Assembly: GCF_001509405.1 (NCBI RefSeq)
Contig: NZ_CP011502.1
Coordinates: 3,224,001 to 3,288,000 of the forward strand
Origin: Aeromicrobium erythreum
Lineage (GTDB): Bacteria > Actinomycetota > Actinomycetes > Propionibacteriales > Nocardioidaceae
Length of the DNA stretch: 64,000 nt
Direction of reading: 5' to 3'
Below, piece by piece: positions 1 to 9,864 of the stretch. Under the pieces are notes generated by a model. That model saw nothing but the letters and a program-made list of their open reading frames with translations, was not told the DNA's origin and did no database searches. Made by a program: the position numbers and the translations under genes. Positions within the stretch are counted from its first letter, which is position 1. Every line of letters starts with the position of its first letter.

Positions 1-105
1 CCCAGCGCCTGTTTACGTGGGGCCCCACCCAAAAGTGAACTCCCCCACGCAAACGACAGCCCCCAGCGCGCGTTGACGTGGGGCCCCACGTAAACGCGCA
101 GCGGG
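1..105. repeat. Intergenic GTGGGGCCCCAC palindrome element, copy A
   Basis: Two copies of the perfect 12-base palindrome GTGGGGCCCCAC lie at 17-28 and 78-89. The second is extended by flanking ACGTG/CACGT. The same arrangement recurs at 11074-11146, and both copies end in a CCCCACG(T/C)AAACGCGCAG tail. Copy A sits just past the 3' end of the leftward ACT-domain gene, so it may act in transcription termination. It begins at the window edge and may be incomplete. Confidence 0.7.
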
Positions 106-107
106 GG

Positions 108-749
108 TCAGGCCTGGACCGACCCCGCGAGCGACGTCATGTGGCCCAGGCGGGCGAGCTCGGAGGCGAGGAACTCCGGGCCGCCGTGCCGTCCGACGAC
201 CACGACGAAGCCGCGACCCTGGCGGTCCTTCGCGTGCGTGCCGGCGAGCAGCGTCGACGACCACGCCTCGACGCCCTCCAGGCGCGACGACGACCTGATC
301 GACAGCCACTCCGCCGCCTCGGGCACGAGCTTCGGGGCCGACGGCGACGCGAACAGCACCGACGCCTCGCCGTCGACGCGGCGCAGCGCCATGGCCCAGT
401 CGGTGCGGAACGTGGCCGGCACGACCTCGACGAGCCGTTCGACGGCGTGCTGCGGCTCCGACGTGAACTGCTCGACGGCCTCGAGGTCCATGCTCAGGTT
501 GGCGCCCGCGTTGTACCGCGAGATCCAGTGCACCCGCACGCCGTCGAGCTCGTGGCACGCCGTCACGAGGGCGTCGGCCATGACGCTCGGCGGCAGCTCG
601 AGCAGCACGTCGTCGACCGCCTTGCCGTCGGCGCGGTGCTCCACGATCTCGATCGCCTCGATGTCGGCACCCGCACCACCGAGCGCCGTGGCCAGCGCAC
701 CGAGCGAGCCCGGGACGTCGGGCAGCTCGACGCGCAGCAGGAAGGCCAT
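108..749 (-). CDS. ACT-domain amino-acid-binding protein
   Basis: 213 residues. Residues 3-75 read as an ACT domain (LRVELPDVPGSLGALATAL, then an acidic turn), the regulatory fold that binds small ligands such as amino acids. The remaining ~135 residues show no catalytic motif I recognise, so a regulatory or sensory role is the most that can be said. The ATG at 749 follows a GGGGA ribosome site closely. It diverges from the DUF3817 gene across about 56 bases. Confidence 0.8.
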   Translation of the reverse strand: MAFLLRVELPDVPGSLGALATALGGAGADIEAIEIVEHRADGKAVDDVLLELPPSVMADALVTACHELDGVRVHWISRYNAGANLSMDLEAVEQFTSEPQHAVERLVEVVPATFRTDWAMALRRVDGEASVLFASPSAPKLVPEAAEWLSIRSSSRLEGVEAWSSTLLAGTHAKDRQGRGFVVVVGRHGGPEFLASELARLGHMTSLAGSVQA

Positions 750-792
750 GTCCCCATCTCACCACGAGGCTGTTTCCTTTGTGTGACGCCAC

Positions 793-798
793 TACGCT
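793..798 (+). promoter_or_regulatory. -10 element of a probable leaderless promoter
   Basis: TACGCT fits the actinobacterial TANNNT -10 pattern. It ends seven bases before the GTG at 806 and no ribosome site intervenes, so transcription probably starts at or next to the start codon. No clear -35 element was found. Confidence 0.45.
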
Positions 799-805
799 GT
801 GGGTC

Positions 806-1210
806 GTGACCGATCCTGCGGCCCCCGAGACCGTCCCCCAGCCTCACGACCGGGCCCGGTCGGTGCGGCGCTGGTTCCGCATCTTCGCCTTCGCCGAGGC
901 GGTGTCGTGGGGCGCGCTGCTCGTCGCGATGTTCTTCAAGTGGGTCGTGCAGGACGACCCGCACGCCGGACTCGAGGGCGGTGTGCCGATCGTGGGCCCG
1001 ATCCACGGCGTCCTGTTCCTCGCCTACTGCTCGCTCGCGGTCGTGGCGTGGTCGACGTTCCGCTGGAACCTCAAGACCCTCGCCCTGGCGCTGGCGGCGT
1101 CCATCCCGCCGTTCTTCACGATCTGGTTCGAGACCTGGGCGGAGCGCCGCGGGCTGCTCACGTCGGTCGCCGACGACCCCGACCCCGCGCCGGGCGTCAC
1201 TCAGGTCTGA
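806..1210 (+). CDS. DUF3817 family membrane protein
   Basis: 134 residues from GTG 806. The longer frame from 779 is less likely because the -10-like TACGCT lies between the two starts. Three hydrophobic segments are visible (around FAFAEAVSWGALLVAMFF, GPIHGVLFLAYCSLAVVAW and LALALAASIPPFF). The 'EAVSWGALL...K' and 'GPIHGVLF' signatures are typical of DUF3817 proteins, small integral-membrane proteins found widely in actinobacteria with no settled function. Its 3' end overlaps the convergent GGDEF gene by ten bases. Confidence 0.82.
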   Translation: MTDPAAPETVPQPHDRARSVRRWFRIFAFAEAVSWGALLVAMFFKWVVQDDPHAGLEGGVPIVGPIHGVLFLAYCSLAVVAWSTFRWNLKTLALALAASIPPFFTIWFETWAERRGLLTSVADDPDPAPGVTQV

Positions 1211-2169
1211 CCCGACTCCGGTCGACGCCCCTGCTTCTGCGCGTACATCCGGTCGTCGGCCCGCGCGAGCAGCGACGCGACGTCGTCGTCGGCGCGCGCC
1301 TGCGCCACCCCGCACGACCACGATGCCGGAGCACCCACCTGCAGCCGCCGCGCGACGACGTCGGCGACGCCGTGGTCGGCTCCTGGCATGACGACGAGGA
1401 ACTCGTCGCCCCCGAGGCGGCCGAGCACGTCACCCTCGCGCAGCCCGGCGCGCAGGTGCTCGACGACCGACGTCAGCAGCCGGTCGCCCGCCGCGTGGCC
1501 CCCGAGGGTGTTCACAGCGCGCAGGTCGTCGACGTCGAGGGCGAGGACGGTCAGCGGCGTCCCCAGCCGGCGGCGCCGGACCAGCTGCGCGTCGACCACG
1601 GCCTGCACGCCCCACCGGTTGAGCGCGCCGGTGAGCTGGTCGGTGCGGGCGAGCCGGTCGAGCCGCAGCCGCAGCCGACCCAGGACCTCGGTGCCCACCA
1701 GCACCTGCACGACGACGGCGACCGTCGGCCCGAGCATCTGCGGGTCGTGGTGCGAGGCGACGGCCAGCACCCACAGCGCCGTGCCGACGTACGACACCAC
1801 GCGCGCCAGCGCCAGCGGCAGGAACCACACGGCGAAGACGGCCAGGGTCGGCGTGCTCGTGCCGTTGGCGAGGACGGCGACCTGACGCTCGGTGCCCCAC
1901 GTCAGCACGGCGAGCGCCACGAAGCAGAGCGACACCATCGCCGCGACCTCGCGCGGCTCGAGCAACGCACCGCGCCTCACGGTCCAGGCGAGACCGCCGA
2001 GCGCCACGACCACGAGGACGTAGAGCACCCAGCGCGGGTTGTTGTCCGGCTGCCACGTGGCGAGCGTGAGCGCCAGCATGCAGAGGGCGGTCAGGCTGAG
2101 CAGCACCGTCGCCGCCGTCATGGCGGGCCAACCCACGGCCCTTCGCAGCTCGGCGACCTTGCGCAGCAC
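1201..2169 (-). CDS. Membrane-anchored GGDEF protein (diguanylate cyclase)
   Basis: 322 residues. Five or so membrane segments fill residues 17-165, followed by a C-terminal GGDEF domain that makes cyclic di-GMP from GTP. The entry motif DQLTGALNR is at 177-185 and the catalytic GGDEF at 253-257. An RxxD inhibitory site (REGD) sits exactly five residues before it, so product feedback inhibition is expected. The start is GTG 2169, directly after GGGGAGG. A longer frame reaching back to 2553 would run through the divergent neighbour and is rejected. No sensory domain other than the membrane region is visible. Confidence 0.85.
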   Translation of the reverse strand: MLRKVAELRRAVGWPAMTAATVLLSLTALCMLALTLATWQPDNNPRWVLYVLVVVALGGLAWTVRRGALLEPREVAAMVSLCFVALAVLTWGTERQVAVLANGTSTPTLAVFAVWFLPLALARVVSYVGTALWVLAVASHHDPQMLGPTVAVVVQVLVGTEVLGRLRLRLDRLARTDQLTGALNRWGVQAVVDAQLVRRRRLGTPLTVLALDVDDLRAVNTLGGHAAGDRLLTSVVEHLRAGLREGDVLGRLGGDEFLVVMPGADHGVADVVARRLQVGAPASWSCGVAQARADDDVASLLARADDRMYAQKQGRRPESGQT

Positions 2170-2355
2170 CTGGACCTCCCCTGGACGCCACTCCGACGAC
2201 GCCCGCCATGATCGCAAGAACGGGGTCGCTCGCGCCGCCGAACATCGAAAACTGGGCGGATGTCCGGTCATGTCGACGGCCAGGGTGCGTCGTCCAGGAC
2301 CCGGCGATAGTGTCGTGAGCAGAAGCATCCACGCCGACCGAGGAGCCGTGCCAGC

Positions 2356-2844
2356 ATGTCGCTGAGGAAGAACAAGACCGTCCGGGACAAGGTCCAGGAG
2401 CGCCTCGAGGGCCGCCTCGACGACCTCGTCGCCCAGGCCGACAGCGTCCGCCAGCAGCTCGCCGACCGGGCGCCCGAGGTGCGCGACACCGTCGTCGCGA
2501 AGGCGCAGTCCGGTGTCGCCGACCTGCGCGAGCGTCTTCCCGAGATCGGGCACGACCTCCTCGACCGCGCGCCCGAGCTGAGCGAGAAGACCTACGACCG
2601 CCTCCCCAAGGGCGTCGCCGACCGCCTGCCCGAGGAGGTCAAGCCCAAGAAGAAGCGACGTCTGCGCCGCGTGGTGGGCATCGGTCTGCTGATCGGTGCG
2701 GGTGCCGCCGCCTTCGCGACGCTCAAGGGCAAGCAGACCCCGCCCCCGCCGCCGTACCAGCCGGCGACGCCCCCGCCGGCCCCGCCGAAGCCGGCCGCCC
2801 CGGCCGACTCGCTCGACTCCGTCGACGCGCCGGGCACGAACTAG
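2356..2844 (+). CDS. Coiled-coil single-pass membrane protein, function unknown
   Basis: 162 residues. Residues 1-90 are highly charged and helical, with repeated 'LPE', 'RAPE' and 'DRLP' phrases. A basic stretch KPKKKRRLRR leads into one membrane segment (106-123), and the tail is rich in proline. There is no signal peptide, so the helical part is probably cytoplasmic. GAGGAGC lies about 11 bases before the ATG. It resembles YtxH-like or envelope-associated helper proteins, but the family is not recognised with confidence. A strong hairpin follows. Confidence 0.75.
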   Translation: MSLRKNKTVRDKVQERLEGRLDDLVAQADSVRQQLADRAPEVRDTVVAKAQSGVADLRERLPEIGHDLLDRAPELSEKTYDRLPKGVADRLPEEVKPKKKRRLRRVVGIGLLIGAGAAAFATLKGKQTPPPPPYQPATPPPAPPKPAAPADSLDSVDAPGTN

Positions 2845-2864
2845 CCGACCGCGTCACCGCACGC

Positions 2865-2894
2865 ACGGGCCGGGACCTTCGGGTCCCGGCCCGT
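2865..2894 (+). terminator. GC-rich hairpin terminator
   Basis: A 13-base perfect stem (2865-2877 with 2882-2894) closes on a TTCG tetraloop, 20 bases past the stop of the coiled-coil gene and before ku. No T-run follows, as is usual in actinobacteria. Confidence 0.7.
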
Positions 2895-2943
2895 CGTGCG
2901 TCACGGAGTGGCCGCCGACCTTCCAGTGCGGAACACTGATCCC

Positions 2944-3786
2944 ATGCGTTCGCTCTGGAAGGGGTCGATCAGCTTCGGCCTGGTCAACGTGCCGGTGCGT
3001 GTCTACAGCGCCACCGAGAGCCACGACGTGTCGTTGCACCAGGTGCACGCGGAGGACGGCGGGCGCATCCGCTACCAGCGACGGTGCGAGGTCTGCGGCG
3101 AGGTCGTCGCCTACGAGGACATCGCGAAGGCGTACGACGACGGCGAGAACACGGTGGTGCTGACCGCCGACGACCTCGCGTCGCTGCCGGCGGAGTCGGC
3201 GAAGGAGATCGAGGTGCTGGAGTTCGTGCCGGCCCAGCAGATCGACCCGATCCGGCTCGACAAGGCGTACTTCCTGGAGCCCGACAAGACGGCGATCAAG
3301 CCCTACACGCTGCTGCGCCGCGCCCTCGAGGACACCGACCGCAGCGCGGTGGTGCGGTTCGCGCTGCGGCAGAAGTCGCGCCTGGCGGTGCTGCGCGTGC
3401 GCGACAAGACGCTGCTGCTGCAGACGATGCTGTGGGACGACGAGGTGCGCACCGCCGACTTCGACGTGCTGGAGACCGTGCCGCGGATCAGCGCGAAGGA
3501 GCGCGACATGGCCTCGCAGCTGGTCGACTCGCTCGCGGCCGACTTCGACGCGTCGCAGTTCACCGACGACTACCAGGAGCAGCTGCGGACGCTGGTGGAG
3601 GCCAAGCTCGAGCAGGGCGACACGATCGACACGGCGGCGACGTTCGGCACGAGCGACGACGACGGTGACGACGCCGAGGTGGTCGACCTGATGGAGGCGC
3701 TCAAGCGCAGCGTCGAGCGGAGCAAGGAGCGTCGCGGCCAGGGCGGCAGCACCGCGTCGAAGCCGCGCGCCCGCAAGAAGGCCTGA
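2944..3786 (+). CDS. ku: Ku, non-homologous end-joining DNA-end-binding protein
   Basis: 280 residues, normal for bacterial Ku. It begins with the family signature MRSLWKGSISFGLVNVPV and carries the CEVCGE and LDKAYFLEPD core motifs. The homodimer rings broken DNA ends and recruits LigD, whose gene starts nine bases downstream. The C-terminus (RSKERRGQGG...RARKK) is a basic tail like those that modulate DNA sliding and LigD stimulation. ATG 2944 was chosen because the family always begins at this motif; an upstream in-frame extension to 2896 looks non-coding. Confidence 0.97.
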   Translation: MRSLWKGSISFGLVNVPVRVYSATESHDVSLHQVHAEDGGRIRYQRRCEVCGEVVAYEDIAKAYDDGENTVVLTADDLASLPAESAKEIEVLEFVPAQQIDPIRLDKAYFLEPDKTAIKPYTLLRRALEDTDRSAVVRFALRQKSRLAVLRVRDKTLLLQTMLWDDEVRTADFDVLETVPRISAKERDMASQLVDSLAADFDASQFTDDYQEQLRTLVEAKLEQGDTIDTAATFGTSDDDGDDAEVVDLMEALKRSVERSKERRGQGGSTASKPRARKKA

Positions 3787-3795
3787 CCCGGCGGC

Positions 3796-6405
3796 ATGCC
3801 CAGCCGCGGCTCGTCGAGCAGCCAGACCGTCACGATCGACGGTCGGCGCCTGCGTCTGACGAACCCCGACAAGGTGCTGTACCCGGCGACGGGCACCACC
3901 AAGGCCGAGGTGATCTCCTACTACGTGGCCGTCGCGGACCGGCTCCTCCCCCACGCCTCCGGGCGGCCGGTCACCCGCAAGCGCTGGCCGGACGGCGTCG
4001 GCGCTGTCGGTGAGGCCCCCGGCGGGGGTTCCGGGCCACGGGCGGAGAAGGCCCCCGGCGGGGGTTCCGGGCCACGGGCGGAGAAGGCCCCCGGCGGGGG
4101 TTCCGGGCCACGGGCGGAGAAGAGCGCAGAGCTCTTCTTCGAGAAGAACCTGCCGGACTCCGCGCCCGACTGGGTGCGCCGCGTGGTGGTGCGGCACAAG
4201 AGCCACGTGAACGTGTACCCGCTCGTGGACGGGCCGGCGGCGCTGGCGTGGCTGGGGCAGGTGGCGGCGCTGGAGCTGCACGTGCCGCAGTGGCGGGTGG
4301 AGGCCGACGGGACGCCGCGCCACCCGGACCGGCTGGTGCTCGACCTCGACCCCGGCCCGGGCGTGGGGCTGGCGGAGTGCGTGGAGGTGGCGCACGCGGC
4401 GCGCGACCTGCTGGCCGACGTCGGGCTGGAGGCGTTCCCGGTGACGAGCGGCAGCAAGGGCCTGCACCTGTACGCGCACCTGACGGGCGAGCACGATGCC
4501 GACTACGTGAACGCCTTCGCGAAGCAGGTCGCTGCGGCGCTGCAGGACGAGCTGCCCGACCTCGTGGTCTCGTCGATGAAGAAGTCGTTGCGCGAGGGTC
4601 GCGTGCTCGTCGACTGGAGCCAGAACAACCAGGCGAAGACGACGATCGCGCCGTACTCGCTGCGCGGTCGTGCAGCGGCCGACGGGGAGGGTCCGTTCGT
4701 CGCCGCGCCGCGGTCGTGGGACGAGCTGGGGCCCGACCTGCGTCACCTGACGATGGAGGAGGTGCTCGAGCGCGACGACGACCCGCTCGCGGGCCTGGAC
4801 CCGCAGCCGACGTCGGGCGACGAAGCACCTGTGGCCGCACCGGACCGGCTGACGGTCTACCGCTCGATGCGCGACGCGTCGCGCACCCCCGAGCCGGTGC
4901 CCGCGGAGGCGCCGACGGAGCGAGGCGCCGACCCGATCTTCGTGGTGCAGGAGCACCACGCCACACGCCTGCACTACGACGTCCGGCTGGAGCGCGAGGG
5001 CGTGCTCGTCTCGTGGGCCGTGCCGAAGGGTCCGCCGACCGACCCGAGCCGCAACCACCTCGCCGTCCCCACCGAGGACCACCCGATGGAGTACGCGACG
5101 TTCGAGGGGACCATCCCGAGGGGCGAGTACGGCGCGGGGCAGGTCAGCATCTGGGACCACGGCACGTACACGCTGGAGAAGTGGAAGGAGGGCGAGGTCA
5201 TCGCCGTGCTGCACGGGTCCGCGGGCGGTGGGCTGGGCGGCAGCGTGCGGTTCGCCCTCATCCGCACCGGCGAGAACTGGTTGATGCACCGCATGGACCC
5301 GCCGGCGGCCCCCGACACTGCGGCAGCCGACACTGCGGCAGCCGACGATGGCACCGCGCCCACGACCACGCCCACGACGGACGAGCCCGACGGCGGGGGT
5401 CCGCCCGACGCCGGCCGCCTCGAGACCGTCGCGCCCATGCTCGCGAGCCGGCCCGACGGCCTCGACCCGCACCGCGACGCCGACGCCTGGGCGTTCGAGA
5501 TGAAGTGGGACGGCGTCCGCGTGGTGGCGACGTGCGACGGCGGGGCCGTGCGGCTCGTGGGGCGCAGCGGTAAGGACGTGACGACGACCTACCCGGAGGT
5601 CGCCGAGGCGCTCGCCGGGCTGCACCTCGACGATGCCGTCGTCGACGGCGAGGTCGTCGCGCTCGGCGACGACGGTGCGCCGTCGTTCGGACGCATCCAG
5701 CAGCGCATCGGGCTCGTCCGGCCGCGCGACGTCGCCGCGGCGCGCCGGGCCGTGCCCGTGCGCTACGTCGTCTTCGACCTGCTGCGGCTGGGCGGGACCG
5801 ACGTCACGGGCCTGCCCTACGTGCAGCGCCGCGAGCTGCTCGAGGGCCTCGACCTCGACGACGCCGACCGGGTCGACGTGCCCGCCGCCTTCGACGGCGA
5901 CCTCGACGCCGCGCTCGCGTCGAGCCGGGAGCTGGGCCTCGAGGGCGTGGTCGCGAAGCGGCGCAGCAGCCGGTACCGGCCCGGCAGCCGCTCGGCGCAC
6001 TGGGTGAAGCTCAAGCACGAGGACCACGTGGAGGTGGTCGTGGTCGGGTGGCGGCCTGGCCGCGGCGGGCGCACCGGCGGGGTGGGGTCGCTGCTCGTCG
6101 CGGTGCCCGACGCGGCCGGTGGCCTGCGCTACGCGGGTCGCGTGGGCACCGGGTTCGACGAGCGCGCGCTCGCCGACCTCGCTCGCCGGCTCGAGCCGCT
6201 GCGCCGCGACCAGCCGACCGTCGAGGCCCCGCGCGACGTCGCCCGGGAGGCGGTGTGGACCGAGGCCGAGCTCGTCGGCGAGGTCACCGCGGCGGGCTGG
6301 ACCGACTCCGGCCACCTGCGCCACCCCGTCTGGCGCGGCCTGCGCGCCGACAAGACCGTCGCCGACGTCGAGCCCGTCGCGGACCCCCGACCCGACCCGA
6401 GCTGA
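3796..6405 (+). CDS. ligD: LigD, three-domain ATP-dependent DNA ligase for end joining
   Basis: 869 residues in the order polymerase/primase (about 10-340), 3'-phosphoesterase (about 380-505), ligase (about 540-860), the order seen in mycobacterial LigD. Polymerase metal ligands D183 and D185 are in LVLDLDPG. The phosphoesterase has HATRLHYDVRLE. The ligase nucleophile is K570 in EMKWDGVR, and EGVVAKRR follows. With Ku it fills, trims and seals double-strand breaks. Unusually, residues 74-109 are three identical copies of APGGGSGPRAEK, inserted between the conserved RKRWPDGV and FFEKN motifs of the polymerase domain. The start ATG has only a weak ribosome site. Confidence 0.96.
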   Translation: MPSRGSSSSQTVTIDGRRLRLTNPDKVLYPATGTTKAEVISYYVAVADRLLPHASGRPVTRKRWPDGVGAVGEAPGGGSGPRAEKAPGGGSGPRAEKAPGGGSGPRAEKSAELFFEKNLPDSAPDWVRRVVVRHKSHVNVYPLVDGPAALAWLGQVAALELHVPQWRVEADGTPRHPDRLVLDLDPGPGVGLAECVEVAHAARDLLADVGLEAFPVTSGSKGLHLYAHLTGEHDADYVNAFAKQVAAALQDELPDLVVSSMKKSLREGRVLVDWSQNNQAKTTIAPYSLRGRAAADGEGPFVAAPRSWDELGPDLRHLTMEEVLERDDDPLAGLDPQPTSGDEAPVAAPDRLTVYRSMRDASRTPEPVPAEAPTERGADPIFVVQEHHATRLHYDVRLEREGVLVSWAVPKGPPTDPSRNHLAVPTEDHPMEYATFEGTIPRGEYGAGQVSIWDHGTYTLEKWKEGEVIAVLHGSAGGGLGGSVRFALIRTGENWLMHRMDPPAAPDTAAADTAAADDGTAPTTTPTTDEPDGGGPPDAGRLETVAPMLASRPDGLDPHRDADAWAFEMKWDGVRVVATCDGGAVRLVGRSGKDVTTTYPEVAEALAGLHLDDAVVDGEVVALGDDGAPSFGRIQQRIGLVRPRDVAAARRAVPVRYVVFDLLRLGGTDVTGLPYVQRRELLEGLDLDDADRVDVPAAFDGDLDAALASSRELGLEGVVAKRRSSRYRPGSRSAHWVKLKHEDHVEVVVVGWRPGRGGRTGGVGSLLVAVPDAAGGLRYAGRVGTGFDERALADLARRLEPLRRDQPTVEAPRDVAREAVWTEAELVGEVTAAGWTDSGHLRHPVWRGLRADKTVADVEPVADPRPDPS
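4015..4122 (+). repeat. Three perfect 36-bp tandem repeats inside ligD
   Basis: Units 4015-4050, 4051-4086 and 4087-4122 are identical. Each is a whole number of codons (APGGGSGPRAEK), so the reading frame is kept. Identity at every wobble base points to recent expansion by slippage or unequal exchange. There are no spacers, so it is not a CRISPR. Confidence 0.97.
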
Positions 6406-6525
6406 CCCCTTCTGACCACCACGGGCGGCCGTCGCACGACCACGTCACGTCCAGTCGGCATGCGCTCCCCCACGGTCGCTCCTAGCGTGGAACGTGACCC
6501 CGTTTCCCTGACGCCAGGACGTGTC

Positions 6526-7923
6526 GTGAGCTCCTCCTCTTCCCTCCCTCCGCAGGTCGTCGTGCTGTTCGGCGCGACCGGTGACCTCGCCAAGCGCAAG
6601 CTGTTCCCCGGCCTCTACCGGCTGGCGCTCGCCGACCGGCTGCCCGCCGACTACCGCGTCATCGGGTCGGGGCGGCACGAGCCGAAGAAGGACTTCCGCG
6701 AGCAGGTGATGGACGGGCTCAAGGAGTTCGTCGACGACCTCGACGTCGACGTGGCCGAGCGGCTCGTCTCGCGCACCAGCTTCCAGACCTCCGACGCCGA
6801 CGACGGCAGCGACCTCGCGGCCGCCGTGCGGGACGCGGAGTCCGAGCTGGGCGGCGATGCGCGCCGACTGGTCTACCTCTCCGTCCCGCCCGCCGCGATG
6901 GAGCCGATGATCCGCATGCTCGGCGAGACGGGCATCGCCGACGGTGCACGCATCGTCGTGGAGAAGCCGTTCGGCACCGACCTGGAGTCGTCGCGCTCGC
7001 TGCAGGCGACGCTCGACGAGGTCGCCGGCGAGGACAGCGTGTTCCGCATCGACCACTTCCTCGGCAAGGAGGCCGTGCAGAACGTGCTCGCGCTGCGCTT
7101 CGCGAACGGCCTGCTCGAGCCGTCGTGGGACGCCGAGCACGTGTGCGCCGTGCAGATCGACGTGCCGGAGGAGCTCACCATCGAGGGTCGCGGCAGCTTC
7201 TACGAGGCCACCGGCGCCCTGCGCGACATGGTCTCGACGCACCTCTCGCAGGTGCTCGGCTTCCTGGCGATGGAGCGGCCCGAGAGCATCGACGCCGACC
7301 ACCTGCGCGACGCGAAGGCCGCGGTCTTCGCCGACCTGCAGCCGTTGCGCGCCGACGACGTCGTGCGGGGCCAGTACGAGGGCTACCGCGACGAGGAGGG
7401 CGTCGACGACGACTCCGAGGTGGAGACGTTCGTGGCGGTCCGGGTGCACGTCGACAACGACCGCTGGCGTGGCGTGCCGTTCCTGCTGCGCACCGGCAAG
7501 GCGATGGCGGCGACCCGACGCACCGCCACCCTGTTCTTCCGTGCCCCGGAGCCGCTGTTCGACGAGCGTCAGGACGGCGACGACCGCCTCGTGCTCGAGC
7601 TCGGCGAGGCGCCCGAGGTGACGGCCGCGCTGCACGTCAAGCGACCCGGCCCGACGTTCGAGCTGACGCGTGCGTCAGCCACCTTCAAGCTGCCCGACGA
7701 CGACCCGGAGCACCGGCCGCTCGAGGCGTACGAGCGGCTGCTGCTCGACGTCATGCACGGCGACCAGACGCTGTTCACGCGCGGCGACGAGGTCGACCGG
7801 CTCTGGCAGGTCATCACGCCCGTGCTGGAGGACCCGCCGCCGGTGCAGACGTACGAGAAGGGCTCGTGGGGCCCGCAGGCTGCGCTCGACCTCGCGGGCG
7901 AGCGCGGCTGGCACCTGCGATGA
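6526..7923 (+). CDS. zwf: Glucose-6-phosphate dehydrogenase
   Basis: 465 residues from GTG 6526, which has AGGA six bases upstream; earlier in-frame starts at 6460 and 6487 are possible. The NADP-binding [16 protein letters not shown] is at the N-terminus and the substrate motif RIDHFLGKE includes His177. It oxidises glucose 6-phosphate to 6-phosphogluconolactone, entering the oxidative pentose phosphate pathway and supplying NADPH. No tkt/tal/opcA/pgl genes are nearby, so this is probably a second copy outside the main pentose-phosphate operon. Its stop overlaps the start of the GH15 gene (ATGA), so the two are translated together. Confidence 0.92.
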
Positions 7924-9842
7924 CGGGGTCCCCACCAGGTCCGACGTCGGGGCCGCTGCCGATCTCCGACCACGGCCTGGTCGGAGACCTGCGCACGGCC
8001 GCGCTCGTCGGCACCGACGGGACCATCGGCTGGTTCTGTCCCGGGCGCTTCGACGCGCCGAGCGTGTTCGCGTCGGTGCTCGACGACGAGCGCGGCGGGG
8101 CCTGGGAGCTCGAGCCGGTCGACGGGTCGGTGCGGTCGCAGCAGTTCTACTTCCCCGACACCGCGATCCTCGCCACCCGCTTCCTCACCGACGACGGCGT
8201 GGTCGAGGTGCACGACTTCATGCCCGTGCTCCGCGCGGAGGACCCCGACCACCGCCAGCGCCTCGTGCGTCGCGTCGTGGCCGTCCGCGGACGCTCCGTG
8301 GTCCGCACCCGGGTGGCGGCCCGCCCCCACTACGGGCGCACGACGCCCGACCTCGAGCTGCTCGACGTCGCGTCGGGCCACGGGGTCTCCCTCACCTGCG
8401 AGGGCCGGGGTGACGACCCGGGCGTGCGCATGGCGTTCGGCGCGACGGTGCCGCTCGAGGTCGACGCCGGCGACGTGACCGCCGAGTTCACGCTCGAGGA
8501 GGGCGAGCGGGCCCTGTTCGTGCTGGAGGTGCTCGACCCGCACGCCGACACCCCCACCGACGGCTGCGACGACACCGACACGTCGGCGCTGTTCGAGGCG
8601 ACGTCGCAGTTCTGGCGCAGCTGGCTGTCGCAGTCGACGTACGCCGGCCGGTGGCGCGAGACGGTGCACCGCTCCGCCATCACCCTCAAGCTGCTCACCC
8701 ACGAGCCGAGTGGCGCGATCGTCGCCGCCCCCACGACGAGCCTTCCGGAGACGATCGGCGGCACCCGCAACTGGGACTACCGCTACGTGTGGATCCGCGA
8801 CGCCGGCTTCAGCCTGTACGCGCTGCTGCGTCTCGGGTTCACGTCGGAGGCGAACGCGTTCACCCGCTGGCTGTCGGAGCGGCTCGGCGAGGAGCGCGAG
8901 GACGAGGCCGAGCTCGGGCCGCTGCGGGTGCTGTACGACATCGACGGGTCGGCGCCCACCGACGAGCACGAGCTCGACCACCTGTCGGGCTACCGCGACT
9001 CTCGTCCGGTGCGGGTCGGGAACGCGGCCGTCGACCAGATGCAGCTCGACATCTACGGCGAGGTCATCGACGCCGTCTACCTGTTCGACAAGTACGGGCC
9101 GGGCATCAGCCACGACGCGTGGAACGACCTGCGGCGCGTGCTCGACTGGGTGCTCGAGCACTGGGACGCCGACGACGCCGGCATGTGGGAGATCCGCGGC
9201 GACGTGCGCGCCCACACCACCAGCCGGCTCATGTGCTGGGTCGCGGTCGAGCGGATGATCCGCATGGCCCGGCGCCGGGGGCTGCCCGGCGACGTCGGCG
9301 CGTGGTCGCGGGTGCGCGACGAGATCCACGAGCGGATCCTCAGCGACCACTGGGACCCGCACCACGAGACGTTCCTCATGGCCGAGGCCGACCCGGACGC
9401 CGCCCCCGACGACGACCCGGTGCTCGACGCCGGCGTGCTGCTGATGCCGATGGTGAAGTTCTGCTCGCCCGTCGACCCGCGGTTCCTGTCGACGCTGGCG
9501 GCCGTCGAGGAGCAGCTCGTCGCCGACAGCCTCGTCTTCCGCTACGACGTCCACGCCGCCCCCGACGGCATCGAGGACGCCGACGCCGACGGCGACGGGG
9601 TGGGCGACGGCGAGGGCACCTTCAGCCTCTGCTCGTTCTGGTACGTCGAGGCGTTGACCCGCGCCGGTCGTCTGCGCGAGGCCGAGGTCGCGCTGGAGAA
9701 GATGTTCACGTACGCCAATCACCTCGGCCTCTACGCCGAGCAGATCGGCGCCACCGGCGACCAGCTCGGCAACTTTCCCCAGGCCTTCACGCACCTGTCC
9801 CTCATCAGCGCCGCCATCAACCTCGACCGCGCGTTGGCCTGA
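7920..9842 (+). CDS. Glycoside hydrolase family 15 protein (trehalase/glucoamylase type)
   Basis: 640 residues. The N-terminal [22 protein letters not shown] stretch and the catalytic-barrel motif [14 protein letters not shown] mark the GH15 group that includes mycobacterial trehalases. The C-terminal block ([15 protein letters not shown], then [21 protein letters not shown]) carries the expected late catalytic Glu region. No signal peptide is present, so it acts in the cytoplasm, probably releasing glucose from trehalose or short glucans. ATG 7920 overlaps the zwf stop, which ties glucose release to glucose-6-phosphate oxidation. The exact substrate cannot be fixed from sequence. Confidence 0.9.
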
Positions 9843-9864
9843 CGGGGTCCCGCCGTCGCGCCGG

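Noticed and set aside
4015..4122. CRISPR-like repeat array
   Set aside because: The units are adjacent without spacers, in frame within ligD, and no cas genes are present.
2854..6324. 1156-codon open frame on the minus strand opposite ku and ligD
   Set aside because: It mirrors ku and ligD, is Arg/His/Val-rich with no domain, and arises because high-GC codon bias removes stops on the opposite strand.
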